64,000 nucleotides of DNA from Desulfobulbaceae bacterium (lineage in GTDB: Bacteria > Desulfobacterota > Desulfobulbia > Desulfobulbales > SURF-16). Position numbers and translations under genes: made by a program. The notes beneath the pieces were generated by a model. The model ran no database searches. It had not been told where the DNA came from and worked only from the letters and a program-made list of their open reading frames with translations. Location: assembly GCA_023230525.1 (NCBI GenBank), contig JALNXE010000004.1:1-64000 (forward strand), in the 5' to 3' direction. Below, one piece after another: positions 52,871 to 61,693 of the stretch (position 1 is its first letter; each line of letters starts with the position of its first letter).

Positions 52871-54358
52871 TCACTCAGCTTCGTTATCAAGAAAAGGACT
52901 GACTTTCTGGATATCCCGCAACATCGTGGGTTTGGCCTGCTCCATCTCGGCAATGGAGCCGAAGGCCTCGGCATGAAACGGGGTGTAATAGCCCTTGACG
53001 TTCTTGCCGATTTTTTTGGTGACGGTAAAGTATCCGCCAAAGAAATTGTCCTTGATCAGGCCCCTGGCGATCACGTCATGTTCACCACGCAGGTGATGGA
53101 CAATGGTGAACAGCACCTGCCGCATGGTTGGATCATTCTGGGCCATGGTGGCTATTTCCATGCATCCTGCCCGCTCCGCCTGCTTTCTGGCCACTTCCTC
53201 AAGTACCTTGACCTGAAAATAGACAATGCCGTCCGGCATGGAGAAGGCCAGGAATCTGCGTCCGAACATCTTGTTGATGAATGGTTTCAGCTCATCCAGA
53301 AAGAGGGTGGCATCGAACCAGGCCGAGATATCCAGCAGTTTCGGGACCTCGGGGGCATCCTTCCCCTGTCCGGCAACGCCACTCTCACCAAAAATATCCG
53401 CCTGGGCCTGCCAGGCTGCGGCTGCTTTATCCGTAGTGTCCTGTCGGGTTGGTTTTGGTGCTGAAGGGGCTGCCACTGCTTCGTCATTGTCCACATCTTG
53501 CCGCTGAATCAATGCCTCAGGGCCTTTTTGCAGGATTGATTCCGTGACGCTCTCCTGCCGGGCAACAACTTCTTCCAGCTCTTTTTGTCTGGCGAGCTGG
53601 TCGGCTTTTTTAAGCGTTTTGCCGAGCAATCCCTCGGGCATCTTATGATGCAGTTTGATGGCCCGCAGGATTTCCTCCTTTTTGGCCAGATCCTTGAAGC
53701 CGGCAATCCCGGCCAAAGGTCGTCCCGCGGCCAGGGGGTGCTCGCCCAGGGAATAGAGATAGCCGCGCATGGATTCGAGTTTCCCCAAGTCATGGGCCAG
53801 GGCGGCCACCATGGTGTCGGGGATCACATGCCAGGCCTCGCTGGCCGAGAGCAGCCGCACCACCTGTTCGGCCACGTTCAGGGAGTGGTCAAGCAGGGTC
53901 GTTTTGGCTAGGATCCGGTAAGTGTTTTCATCCCAACTCCCCTCCACATCGCCGCTCATATTGACCACAGACGGGCAATGGCCTTCCCGGTCGAGCATCT
54001 GCAGAATCCGGCCACACACCGCCTTGTGCAGGGGAAATTTCGCAAACCAGGCCCACTGCCTGATATTCTCCATGAAGGCCGCAGCCCGTGGATGGCGAAG
54101 ATCAAGGGATTCCTCTTGCACGGCGATGAGCTGGTCATCCCGCCACAGGGGGGCAAGTTCCGAGATATGGATTGTCTTGGCGCCCTCCTTGGTCCACAGG
54201 GCCGACAGATCGCGCAGTGAGATCTCCCGCACCACTGGTCCCTTTTTCTTGCCACCTGCTAACACGACAATCGCAACCAACGCCAGCAATCCCGCCATCC
54301 CGAGCAACAGGCGGCTCCAGGTGATCGCTTCCAGCCAGTGCTCAAGCCCAGGCATCAA
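52871..54358 (-). CDS. membrane-anchored HD-domain protein (possible TraI_2/MOBH-related)
   Basis: 495 residues. One N-terminal membrane helix (about 16-34), a cytoplasmic region, then an HD phosphohydrolase-like domain (about 130-225): TTLLDHSLNVAEQV, VAALAHDLGKLES with the HD pair, GEHPLAAGRPLAG and AIKLHH. HD domains with an HSLEVA-type motif mark MOBH relaxases (TraI_2), but their usual upstream histidine cluster is not evident here. A charged linker and a C-terminal domain (about 370-495) follow. It overlaps traD by 4 bp, as traI does in many such elements. Confidence 0.75.
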   Translation of the reverse strand: MMPGLEHWLEAITWSRLLLGMAGLLALVAIVVLAGGKKKGPVVREISLRDLSALWTKEGAKTIHISELAPLWRDDQLIAVQEESLDLRHPRAAAFMENIRQWAWFAKFPLHKAVCGRILQMLDREGHCPSVVNMSGDVEGSWDENTYRILAKTTLLDHSLNVAEQVVRLLSASEAWHVIPDTMVAALAHDLGKLESMRGYLYSLGEHPLAAGRPLAGIAGFKDLAKKEEILRAIKLHHKMPEGLLGKTLKKADQLARQKELEEVVARQESVTESILQKGPEALIQRQDVDNDEAVAAPSAPKPTRQDTTDKAAAAWQAQADIFGESGVAGQGKDAPEVPKLLDISAWFDATLFLDELKPFINKMFGRRFLAFSMPDGIVYFQVKVLEEVARKQAERAGCMEIATMAQNDPTMRQVLFTIVHHLRGEHDVIARGLIKDNFFGGYFTVTKKIGKNVKGYYTPFHAEAFGSIAEMEQAKPTMLRDIQKVSPFLDNEAE

Positions 54359-55722
54359 CGATCACCGGCGCCCGGATACGTCCCCGCCATCTTCTCCACG
54401 GCCAGATCCGGGAACCGCACCTTAAGCGCCCCCTCGCCTACGGTGGCGGTCTTTCCCCTGTAGGTGCCAGAATAGGTGTTCAGGAACAGTTCACGGGGCG
54501 CCATGTTCAACACCTCGGTGTGTTTGATCCTGACCTCTTCGGTTTCCCGGATCGACAGGCCGCCGCCGAGTGAGATGATCGGCGAGAAACGGCGCTCCTC
54601 ACCCAGATGCTCGGAGACGTAGCTGGCCGTGGTGGCGTCCGGCACCCGCATGAAGAGTTTGGTGTTGCAGTTGTCGAGGATGGTGTTGGCCCGGTCGTCG
54701 CCCACCTCGGCATACAACTGGCTGATGGACTGGCAGTAACCGTGGATGAAGACCCCGGCCCCGCCGGCCTTGGCGAACAGATCCTCGATGCCTTGGTACA
54801 GGACCGACTGGGCCTCGTCGATGTGCAGGACCAGCGAGGGAGTGACGTTTCTGCCGCTGGAATAGACCCGGCCGACAAAGGCCTGGATCATGGAGATGAT
54901 CACCTTGCCCGCCGTGTAGGCGGCCCGCTTGGTCAGCAGTGAACCAAGCTGCACCACCAGGATGATGCCCTTGCCCTGTTCCAGGCGCTTGATGAAACGG
55001 TTTTCATCCGCCTTGCCGATAATCCTGCCGACATTACCCGAGGTCAATTCAGTGAGCGCCACCCGAAGCGAGCTGGCCACCTTGGAGTAATAATCCGCCG
55101 GGGTGGAGAGAATCTTCTGGATATCCCGGGAAAGCTGCTCCGCCTCCGGGGTGTTGATATAGTCGATTTTTTCCTTGAGCTTTTCAAGGTCCTGATGGCT
55201 GATATGGTTCTTGATGTCGTTGAGATTAAACGATGGCGTCGTGCCGGCCAACTCGGCCAGCATGATCAAGGCCTGGACCACGACCAGACTCACCTCATAG
55301 GCAACCCCGAAGAAATACGGCTCCCGGCCCACCGCCACCCCGGCGGTGATATGGGCCACCAGCTCTTCCGGCATGTAGTACGAGGAGAGTGGATCAAGGA
55401 TGGCGCTGTACTGCGGGAAGATGGGTGTAACCAGCATCAAATCGTGGTGGCGGCCGGTATCGATGGCGAGCTGGGTGATTTTCGAAAACAAATCGATATC
55501 GCCCTTGGGGTCGATGGCCACCACGGAATAGCCCTTACGGATGTCCTGTTCAATGATGTGCTCCATGACCCTGGTCTTGCCCACCCTGGTGGTGCCGAAA
55601 CACCAGAAATGGCCCTTCCGGTAACTGTCCGGAAAGCCCAGATCAAGAACCGTATGGGGATGATCGAGATGGACCCCGGTGCCGATATGGGTCCAGGGTT
55701 CATTTGATTTGCGTTTGGTCAT
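54355..55722 (-). CDS. traD: TraD/VirD4-type coupling ATPase
   Basis: 455 residues, hexameric DNA-translocating ATPase that links the relaxosome to a type IV secretion channel. Walker A GTTRVGKT (43-50), Walker B VLHIDEAQSVL and the conserved YCQSISQLYAEVGDDRANTILDN region are present. The protein lacks N-terminal membrane helices; the neighbouring membrane proteins may supply anchoring. Starts at the end of the NusA-like gene (1-bp overlap). Confidence 0.88.
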   Translation of the reverse strand: MTKRKSNEPWTHIGTGVHLDHPHTVLDLGFPDSYRKGHFWCFGTTRVGKTRVMEHIIEQDIRKGYSVVAIDPKGDIDLFSKITQLAIDTGRHHDLMLVTPIFPQYSAILDPLSSYYMPEELVAHITAGVAVGREPYFFGVAYEVSLVVVQALIMLAELAGTTPSFNLNDIKNHISHQDLEKLKEKIDYINTPEAEQLSRDIQKILSTPADYYSKVASSLRVALTELTSGNVGRIIGKADENRFIKRLEQGKGIILVVQLGSLLTKRAAYTAGKVIISMIQAFVGRVYSSGRNVTPSLVLHIDEAQSVLYQGIEDLFAKAGGAGVFIHGYCQSISQLYAEVGDDRANTILDNCNTKLFMRVPDATTASYVSEHLGEERRFSPIISLGGGLSIRETEEVRIKHTEVLNMAPRELFLNTYSGTYRGKTATVGEGALKVRFPDLAVEKMAGTYPGAGDR

Positions 55723-56468
55723 TAGTAGCCGGGCAAGGACTCGACAATTTTTACCTGGACCCGCTCTTTCAGTTCCCTGTCCACCGCGATGATCGCTGAC
55801 TTCGACAGTCGACCGGTACTGAAGACGATACTCTTATGTCCCACATAACGTTTGAGACAGCGGATCTTGACCTTTTCCGCATCAGGCCCAAGCTGACTGC
55901 GAAGCAGGGTTTCGACCAGGGTCTTGGACACCCGGTCCACCACCACCTTGAGACGTGGAGTACCGTTCAGCATGACCGGCTCCACCCGGCGCAGATGAAA
56001 GGCCCGTTTCCGGCCGATGGCGAAATCACCTGAGTGCCGCTCATGCATCCCGATCCGGTTTACGGGGCAGATTGCCGTGACCCGTTCGCCGGCAATGACC
56101 TCGGTTTCGACATAGAGATTATGCTCGGCATCGCAGGCTGTTATCTCGCCCCACAACAGCTCTTTCTCAAAGTATTTATAGCGGGCTGTCTGCTTGAGTA
56201 CCGCAGCCTTGGCCAGATTCGTCTCAAGCTGCCTCTTGAGTGTTCCCCTGCCTTTGATCTCTGACATTTCGACGAGGCGTTGCATGACCACTCCGCCTGA
56301 TTGGTTGTAGGCCATGGCCTCCAGCCGCAGATCATCACGGAAAAAGACCATCACCGGAAGCCGATACCATTGGGAGAGCCGGGCAGCAAAGACGGCCTCG
56401 ATCTCTGCCATGACCTCGGCCTTGGTGAGAGCATATTCGACTGTGAATGAGGCTATGATTTCCTGCAT
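55722..56468 (-). CDS. NusA-like protein of the conjugation-type operon
   Basis: 248 residues. The middle (about 105-160) resembles an S1-type beta barrel (LWGEITACDAEHNLYVETE, VTAICPVNRI), and the C-terminal part (about 175-245, VVVDRVSKTLVETLLRSQL, KIRCLKRYVGHKSIVFSTG) resembles the KH region of NusA. This order, helical N-domain, S1, KH, recalls NusA. I judge it a NusA-like RNA-binding fold, unconfirmed. First gene of the leftward operon, preceding traD. Confidence 0.55.
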   Translation of the reverse strand: MQEIIASFTVEYALTKAEVMAEIEAVFAARLSQWYRLPVMVFFRDDLRLEAMAYNQSGGVVMQRLVEMSEIKGRGTLKRQLETNLAKAAVLKQTARYKYFEKELLWGEITACDAEHNLYVETEVIAGERVTAICPVNRIGMHERHSGDFAIGRKRAFHLRRVEPVMLNGTPRLKVVVDRVSKTLVETLLRSQLGPDAEKVKIRCLKRYVGHKSIVFSTGRLSKSAIIAVDRELKERVQVKIVESLPGY

Positions 56469-57880
56469 AATGTTGTTCTTCAGGTGTCCGTTAAAAAAAT
56501 GAAGAATTCTTTCGGTCTATTTGTTCTTTTCCATGGGGAGGACTTTCTTAATGGCGAGTTTCCCGCTTTTCTATGATTTCGTATCTTGGCGGAGAAAATT
56601 ATGTAATTACAAGATGAAAGTTGTAAATGTTTCGGAATCAACATATCTCCCTATTCAGTTTGCCAAGAGCTTTCTCAGGATAATCTCAAGTTTGATATAC
56701 GACTCCAGATCTAAAGATAGCCAGAAGAAATCTTTTCTACCAAGCGCTCGGGAGTTAATGTGATGTCGGAGAACGTTACGATGAAGGGTTGAGGAATGTT
56801 TTGTAGATTCTAGCATTTCGAAGGAGGGTGAAAACTCGATACTTTTCGCACTCACAATTTCAACCCAATCCCATCTTCTTCTTAGTCATCTTTTACCCTG
56901 ATAGGCTACTCATGGTGGGTCAATTCGCCCAAAAGTGGGGGATAATACCCTAATTTTATGTCGCTCAATGACCTTGATAGACATGCGTGAATGAGCCCTC
57001 ATTCCCAGAACCTCATGATTTAATTTGTGATTTTAAAAATGTTAGGTTTTAGCCATCATTTAGCACAATTTTTGCTGCATAAAAAGCATTTAAGCGGACA
57101 GGATAACTGAATGTTTAAATGAAGAATGTTAGGTCTCTGTCGGAGTGATACGAATTATTATTCGTGTCAGGATGCCTTCACGGTGTCAGCCGATAATTTC
57201 TTTCTCATCACCTATCACCTATTCACCTCTGAGAATACAGCAAATTACCTCTTGTTGAGGTTTTTGGTCCTGCTTTTAAGTCTCGCCGAATTTATTCACC
57301 CGGCAAAATTTCTTTGGAATAATGCGGAGCTTTTTATTGGTACATCCTATAACCCGTAATTGTCATGGGGAAGACTGCACATTGTCCTTCCTTTGAGTGG
57401 TGGGAGTGATTATCCCATTTTTTCCCAAATTCGTTGAACGGAAATCCTTGAGGAAGAAAAAATCTACTGTCGGCGAATATCCCGGGAAAAAGGAGCCTGA
57501 ATAAGAAGTGAATTTTGATGGCATTCTCCGGCCTTATATGGAGGCGGAGGTAAATGATATATTGGGAAACTGCAGAGTGGTTTTGAAGGCATTAATTAAC
57601 CATAGAAAATGAGGATTTTAGTAGTCAAAGAAACCGCTGATGTTAAATGAGTCAGAATACACATTAACACTTATGCAGAGCGACATAAATCCGATGCAAC
57701 CCCCAGGCTTTGTCACTCGCTGCTGGGCTTGCTCACAGCCCCACGAGGATACTCCGCCGGTTTCTCGTTCATTACTGTGCTTGGCTGGGAGTCTCGAAAT
57801 AAGTCGTTTGTCCGTGATTTGCCTAAATTACTGCAAAAAACGGTTTGTAAATCCACTCATTAAAATGAGGAGAAAGGAAA
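56469..57880. other. gene-poor AT-rich region of the element
   Basis: 1.4 kb between the divergent leftward operon and the DUF1566 gene. Short open frames (for example 56521-56763, 57126-57359, 57640-57880) lack ribosome binding sites, domains or consistent composition. A TGGGAGTGATTATCCCA hairpin at 57412-57428 resembles part of the nested-hairpin elements further right. Promoters for both flanking units must lie here but none stands out. Confidence 0.6.
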
Positions 57881-59632
57881 ATGAATGTGAGAAAACGAAT
57901 TAGAAGAATGGGCTTTCTTGTCTTTGCCACGGTGCTTTTTTTACTGCCGGTGCTTGCCCATGCTGAAACTGACGTGAGCGGTAAGGTACAACTAAACAAA
58001 GGGAGGATGTTTTATAACCGGCTGACAAAAGAAACTTATTTTGATGTATCTCTGACTAACAACTCACAGAATATGCTGCTTACACCAATCAAGGTTGTGG
58101 TTGATATTGCATCCCCTTCCGAAGTGGTCGTTAAAAATGCGGACGGGGTAACGGACGACGGAAAACCTTATTTTGAATATAGCGCCCCGAACGGCCAGTT
58201 GCTGCAAGGTGCAAGCGTGCCGGCAAAGAACTGGAAATTTGATAATTCAACTGCTGCCAAATTTACTTATGCGACCGCAGTTTGGGGCAGGGTCCCTGAG
58301 CAGGCTGTGGAGATTGATGCTAATGGAGGGACTCTTGAAACACCAGGCGGAGTCAAACTTTCATTTCCGCCAGACAGCTTGACTGCGCCGGAAATAATCA
58401 CCGCGGTCGCGGTTCCGCAAGAAGACCTGCCCGCGTCTTCAATAGAGGAGGACAACCTGTGGCTGTTTGGTGCGGTTGATTTTGGGCCTGACGGGCTGGA
58501 GTTTACAAGTCCTGTCAGTGCTACTTTCCCGCTCAATACATATGTGCCACAGGGAACCACCCTGCCCCTGTTCATGTATGATTCAGAGTTAGGATCCTTT
58601 ATTGATTCCGGATTCACCTGCGAAGTAAATGCGAATGGACTTTCATGCTCAGGGGAAATTAGTCATTTCACCATCTTTGCTCCGGGATGGCATCCTGGCA
58701 TTACCCATCGCATCCCGGACACTGGTCAGATAAATTCTTACACAGAGACCGTTGGGGAAGATAGCGACTACAACATTAATCCGCCTTCTTATACCATCAA
58801 CGGTGATGGCACTGTCACCGACAACAACACCAACCTGATCTGGCAGCGGCAGAGCAGTGAGGGGGGGACAGGTGATGAAGCCTCTTCCTATTGTGAGAAT
58901 CTCAATTTGGCTGGGTATGACAATTGGCGCCTACCGTCCAAAAAAGAACTGATGAGCATTGTCGATGCCAGCCATGAAGCTCCGCCTTTTGACCCGGAAT
59001 GCAACTGGCAACCCTGGGATTGTCCCCAAACCCTACCTACAATTGATCCGGTAGCTTTTCCGGACACGGGGGATTGGTTATATTGGACTTCCACCATCCC
59101 CCCCTATGCCCTCGGAAGCAGTTGGTATGTCAGTTTTGACTACGGAGGAGTAGGATATGGCGACAAGTCCACGCTCAGTATGTTCGGTTATGCGCGCTGT
59201 GTGCAGGGCCAGTCTCCCCCCAGTTTATTTTATGCCGATTCTGTCGGCACAGTAACTGATCTCAATTCTCACCTCACTTGGCAACAACAGGATGATGGCA
59301 CTACACGGACCTGGGAAGAGGCTATAGCCTATTGCGAAAATTTGTCCCTGGCCGGTTATGATGACTGGAGATTGCCGAATTTCAAGGAACTTGAGTCAAT
59401 CACAGACGACAGCCGGTATGCCCCCGCCATTAGTCCGCTTTTCACCAATACGAAATCAGATATGTACTGGTCATCAACCACTCGTGCGGACTATACCCCC
59501 CAAGCGTGGGCTGTTGATTTTTATGATGGCTCAGTCAGCCCTTGGCCCAAGGATAATTACGAGGGTGATTGCTATGGGTACCCAGTCAGGTGTTTGAACT
59601 ACTACGCGAGATGTGTGCGTGACGGACAGTAA
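57881..59632 (+). CDS. secreted protein with two DUF1566 (Lcl C-terminal) domains
   Basis: 583 residues with a signal peptide (1-28, ending AHAE). An N-terminal beta-rich region is followed by a ZU5-like stretch (GGTLETPGGVKLSFPPDSL, about 148-166), then two DUF1566 repeats (about 305-445 and 450-583) marked by WQRQSS/WQQQDDG, CENLNLAGYDNWRLPSKKEL/CENLSLAGYDDWRLPNFKEL, YWTSTIPP/YWSSTTRA and YARCVQG/YARCVRDG. DUF1566 has a C-type-lectin-like fold used in surface recognition. Good ribosome binding site (GAGGAGAAAGGA). Likely cargo of the element. Confidence 0.88.
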   Translation: MNVRKRIRRMGFLVFATVLFLLPVLAHAETDVSGKVQLNKGRMFYNRLTKETYFDVSLTNNSQNMLLTPIKVVVDIASPSEVVVKNADGVTDDGKPYFEYSAPNGQLLQGASVPAKNWKFDNSTAAKFTYATAVWGRVPEQAVEIDANGGTLETPGGVKLSFPPDSLTAPEIITAVAVPQEDLPASSIEEDNLWLFGAVDFGPDGLEFTSPVSATFPLNTYVPQGTTLPLFMYDSELGSFIDSGFTCEVNANGLSCSGEISHFTIFAPGWHPGITHRIPDTGQINSYTETVGEDSDYNINPPSYTINGDGTVTDNNTNLIWQRQSSEGGTGDEASSYCENLNLAGYDNWRLPSKKELMSIVDASHEAPPFDPECNWQPWDCPQTLPTIDPVAFPDTGDWLYWTSTIPPYALGSSWYVSFDYGGVGYGDKSTLSMFGYARCVQGQSPPSLFYADSVGTVTDLNSHLTWQQQDDGTTRTWEEAIAYCENLSLAGYDDWRLPNFKELESITDDSRYAPAISPLFTNTKSDMYWSSTTRADYTPQAWAVDFYDGSVSPWPKDNYEGDCYGYPVRCLNYYARCVRDGQ

Positions 59633-59675
59633 ACCCTTATCTACGATAATGAACTTATAACTGAGGAAAATGATT

Positions 59676-60251
59676 ATGAATAAGACATGTACACTTGTGG
59701 TTGCTGGCTTGCTGTGCTTTGGCACCGTTGATAAGGCCCTGGCCATACCAATGGATCTTGGTGGCTTTGCTGTAATTGAAAGCGTGGCTGACAGGGTTAA
59801 AGAGAACGGCGGAACAGTTACCTTCAAGGAGAATGCTGTCGATGCAGCGCTTTATTTTTATAACGATACGTTCTTTCTGCCCGCCGATGCTACCATCCTT
59901 TCTTTTGATTACAGTTTTACCCTCGGTGAGTTTGACGAGGCTGACTATCTCCAGTTTAACGTCAACTATGGTGAGGCGTGGTTTGTCGATGCCAATGGCG
60001 CCGACCATGTTGAAATTGATATAACTCCTTACCAGGGACAAGACATTTCCCTCGATTGGGCGCTGATCTGGGGTGGTGATTCATATGCAGGAACAACAGC
60101 CACCATCTCAAACATTGATCTTGCCTCTCAAGATAACAGTTCCGGCAACAATGCTCCTGTTCCCGAGCCTGCCACCTTTCTTCTTTTCGGAACAGGCTTT
60201 GCTGGTATTGCATGGACAAGACTCAAAAGAAAAAAGGCAGAATCAGCATAA
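59676..60251 (+). CDS. PEP-CTERM sorting domain protein
   Basis: 191 residues; ATG at 59676 chosen over 59670 because GAGG is 9 bases away. Signal peptide (MNKTCTLVVAGLLCFG), a beta-rich middle part, and a C-terminal PEP-CTERM signal: VPEPATFLLFGTGFAGIAW followed by the basic RLKRKK tail. Exosortase cleaves after this motif and the protein goes to the exopolysaccharide/outer surface. Exosortase is not in this window. Follows the DUF1566 gene by 43 bases, so they may be co-transcribed. Confidence 0.88.
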   Translation: MNKTCTLVVAGLLCFGTVDKALAIPMDLGGFAVIESVADRVKENGGTVTFKENAVDAALYFYNDTFFLPADATILSFDYSFTLGEFDEADYLQFNVNYGEAWFVDANGADHVEIDITPYQGQDISLDWALIWGGDSYAGTTATISNIDLASQDNSSGNNAPVPEPATFLLFGTGFAGIAWTRLKRKKAESA

Positions 60252-60860
60252 TCCTGTCTTTTTCATATCCGATGCAGGATCGTCGGATTGGGCAAGGGGG
60301 AGAGTCTTTCTCTCCCCTCTATAAATCTTTCGTGAAGATTGCCAGAACCAACCTTAGTAATTTCTCAATTCTCGATAAGTTGAGGTTTCTACTATTCATG
60401 TCGAATTTGAAAAAGTCAACCTATCTCCCTAATGTTTGCCCGTTAATGGGTCAGGATGTCTATCCTCAGTCGCAAAAGTGAATGGATTGCTTTTACTTTC
60501 ATTTTCCCCTTGCCTTTTTAACCATAACGCATAAGAATGAGGTCATTATTCCGGCTCATTTCACAATGAGATATCCCTTTCCAAGGGCTTAGCTGAACAC
60601 ATTTTCTGTGTTCTTGAATTCCAGGTAACACAGCCTCGCATTTATGCGCTGATACAGGTTTAATCGCGGATGCGAACCTGTCAGCTCCATATAATTCTCG
60701 CGTGGCTACCTCATCTTTATATCCATTTTCCCCTATCTTTTATTTACGTCGGTATTCCAAGTATAATCACCCGCCGTGTTTTTTTGCTCGGCAATTTGAA
60801 CTTCCAGGTTCGGCAGGCGTTTCATATTTTTCACTGCAAATCACCATCTACCCCATCAAC
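60252..60860. other. intergenic region with a hairpin, no gene seen
   Basis: A GGGGAGAG/CTCTCCCC hairpin at 60297-60317 lies 45 bases after the PEP-CTERM gene without a T run, a weak terminator at best. Remaining frames are short and unsupported. Confidence 0.55.
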
Positions 60861-60861
60861 C

Positions 60862-60911
60862 GGGAGCGAAACAACTTTCTGCTCCCGCCGGAGCGTTGTT
60901 GTTTCTCTTCC
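60862..60911 (+). promoter_or_regulatory. nested hairpin leader 1 (before the Rad52-like gene)
   Basis: Outer arms GAAACAAC (60868-60875) and GTTGTTTC (60898-60905) enclose a perfect inner hairpin GCTCC-CGCC-GGAGC (60881-60894). GGGAGC (60862-60867) can alternatively pair with GCTCCC (60881-60886). The start codon follows 24 bases later with AGGAGG between. Confidence 0.55.
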
Positions 60912-60934
60912 ACAGCAAACAGGAGGAAACAGCA

Positions 60935-61591
60935 ATGGCAGCAACACTCAAGGAAAAGATCGATCTGATCAACGAGAGATTACGGTCTTTCGGTATCGAG
61001 GCGGTCCAGGAAATCAAAATGACGGGCAAGGACGGCAAGGTCATCGGCCAGGTAAAATACGGCTACCGGCCTCAGTATGTTTTTGACAGCGTCAACGAGT
61101 TTCTTGGCCCGGAAAACTGGCGGTACGAACTGACCAGGGAGGAGATCTTCGACAGCCAGGCGGTTGCCGAGGTGAAACTCTATCTCAAGATCGACGGTGA
61201 ATGGTTCTGCAAAGGATCGCAGAAAGGCCAGATGCAGATTGTCAAAGGCAATGTCGGCGATGCCCAGAAGGGCTCGATTACAGATGCCATTCAAAAATGT
61301 ATGTCGCTTCTGTCAATCGGCAGCGACTCCTACAAGGGTCTGCTGATCAAAGTCTATCAGAAAAATCCCGGCAATACCCAAGCCGGCAACAAAAGCCAAC
61401 CAGCCGAAAAACCGGCTGAAACGAGCGGTAAACCAGCCACGGCCATGCCCAAGATTGCCGGCGTCACCTTTGAAGACCGTCAAGGTGTCATCGTCGCCAT
61501 CGGCGACAGGCTGTTCGACAAGAAGGAATTGCTCAAGGCCGCCGGTTTCCAGTGGGATAAAACTGAGAAGGCCTGGATGAAAGCTGCATAA
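60935..61591 (+). CDS. Rad52/Rad22-like single-strand annealing protein
   Basis: 218 residues starting MAATLKEKIDLINERL at 60935 (AGGAGGAAACAGC upstream). Domain of the Rad52/22 double-strand break repair family: IGQVKYGYRPQYVFDSVNEFLG, YLKIDGEWFCKGSQKG, and GDAQKGSITDAIQKCMSLLSIG. A proline/Lys-rich linker leads to a short C-terminal domain (VTFEDRQGVIVAIGDRLFD). Phage and mobile-element Rad52-like proteins anneal DNA in recombination, usually with an exonuclease and SSB, which are exactly the following genes. Confidence 0.85.
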   Translation: MAATLKEKIDLINERLRSFGIEAVQEIKMTGKDGKVIGQVKYGYRPQYVFDSVNEFLGPENWRYELTREEIFDSQAVAEVKLYLKIDGEWFCKGSQKGQMQIVKGNVGDAQKGSITDAIQKCMSLLSIGSDSYKGLLIKVYQKNPGNTQAGNKSQPAEKPAETSGKPATAMPKIAGVTFEDRQGVIVAIGDRLFDKKELLKAAGFQWDKTEKAWMKAA

Positions 61592-61624
61592 CCCAAAAAA
61601 CACCCAACCACCCGTAAACCCAGA

Positions 61625-61666
61625 GGGAGTGATACCATTCCCCTGGTGGGATCCGTGTATCCTCCC
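61625..61666 (+). promoter_or_regulatory. nested hairpin leader 2 (before the nuclease gene)
   Basis: Outer arms GGGAGTGATAC (61625-61635) and GTATCCTCCC (61657-61666) pair with one bulged T; inner ATTCCC/GGGAT surround a short loop. Same layout as leaders 1, 3 and 4. Confidence 0.6.
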
Positions 61667-61693
61667 CATCAATCATCACAGAAGGAGGATACC

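Noticed and set aside
57640..57903. Open frame upstream of the DUF1566 gene
   Set aside because: It overlaps the real start, has no ribosome binding site, and its composition is like the surrounding non-coding region.
57881..59632. Diversity-generating retroelement target
   Set aside because: No reverse transcriptase or adenine-biased template/variable repeat pair is visible in the window; retained only as something to check further right.
60670..61086. Open frame overlapping the Rad52-like gene
   Set aside because: It runs through the leader hairpin and the real gene in another frame, with no plausible start signal.
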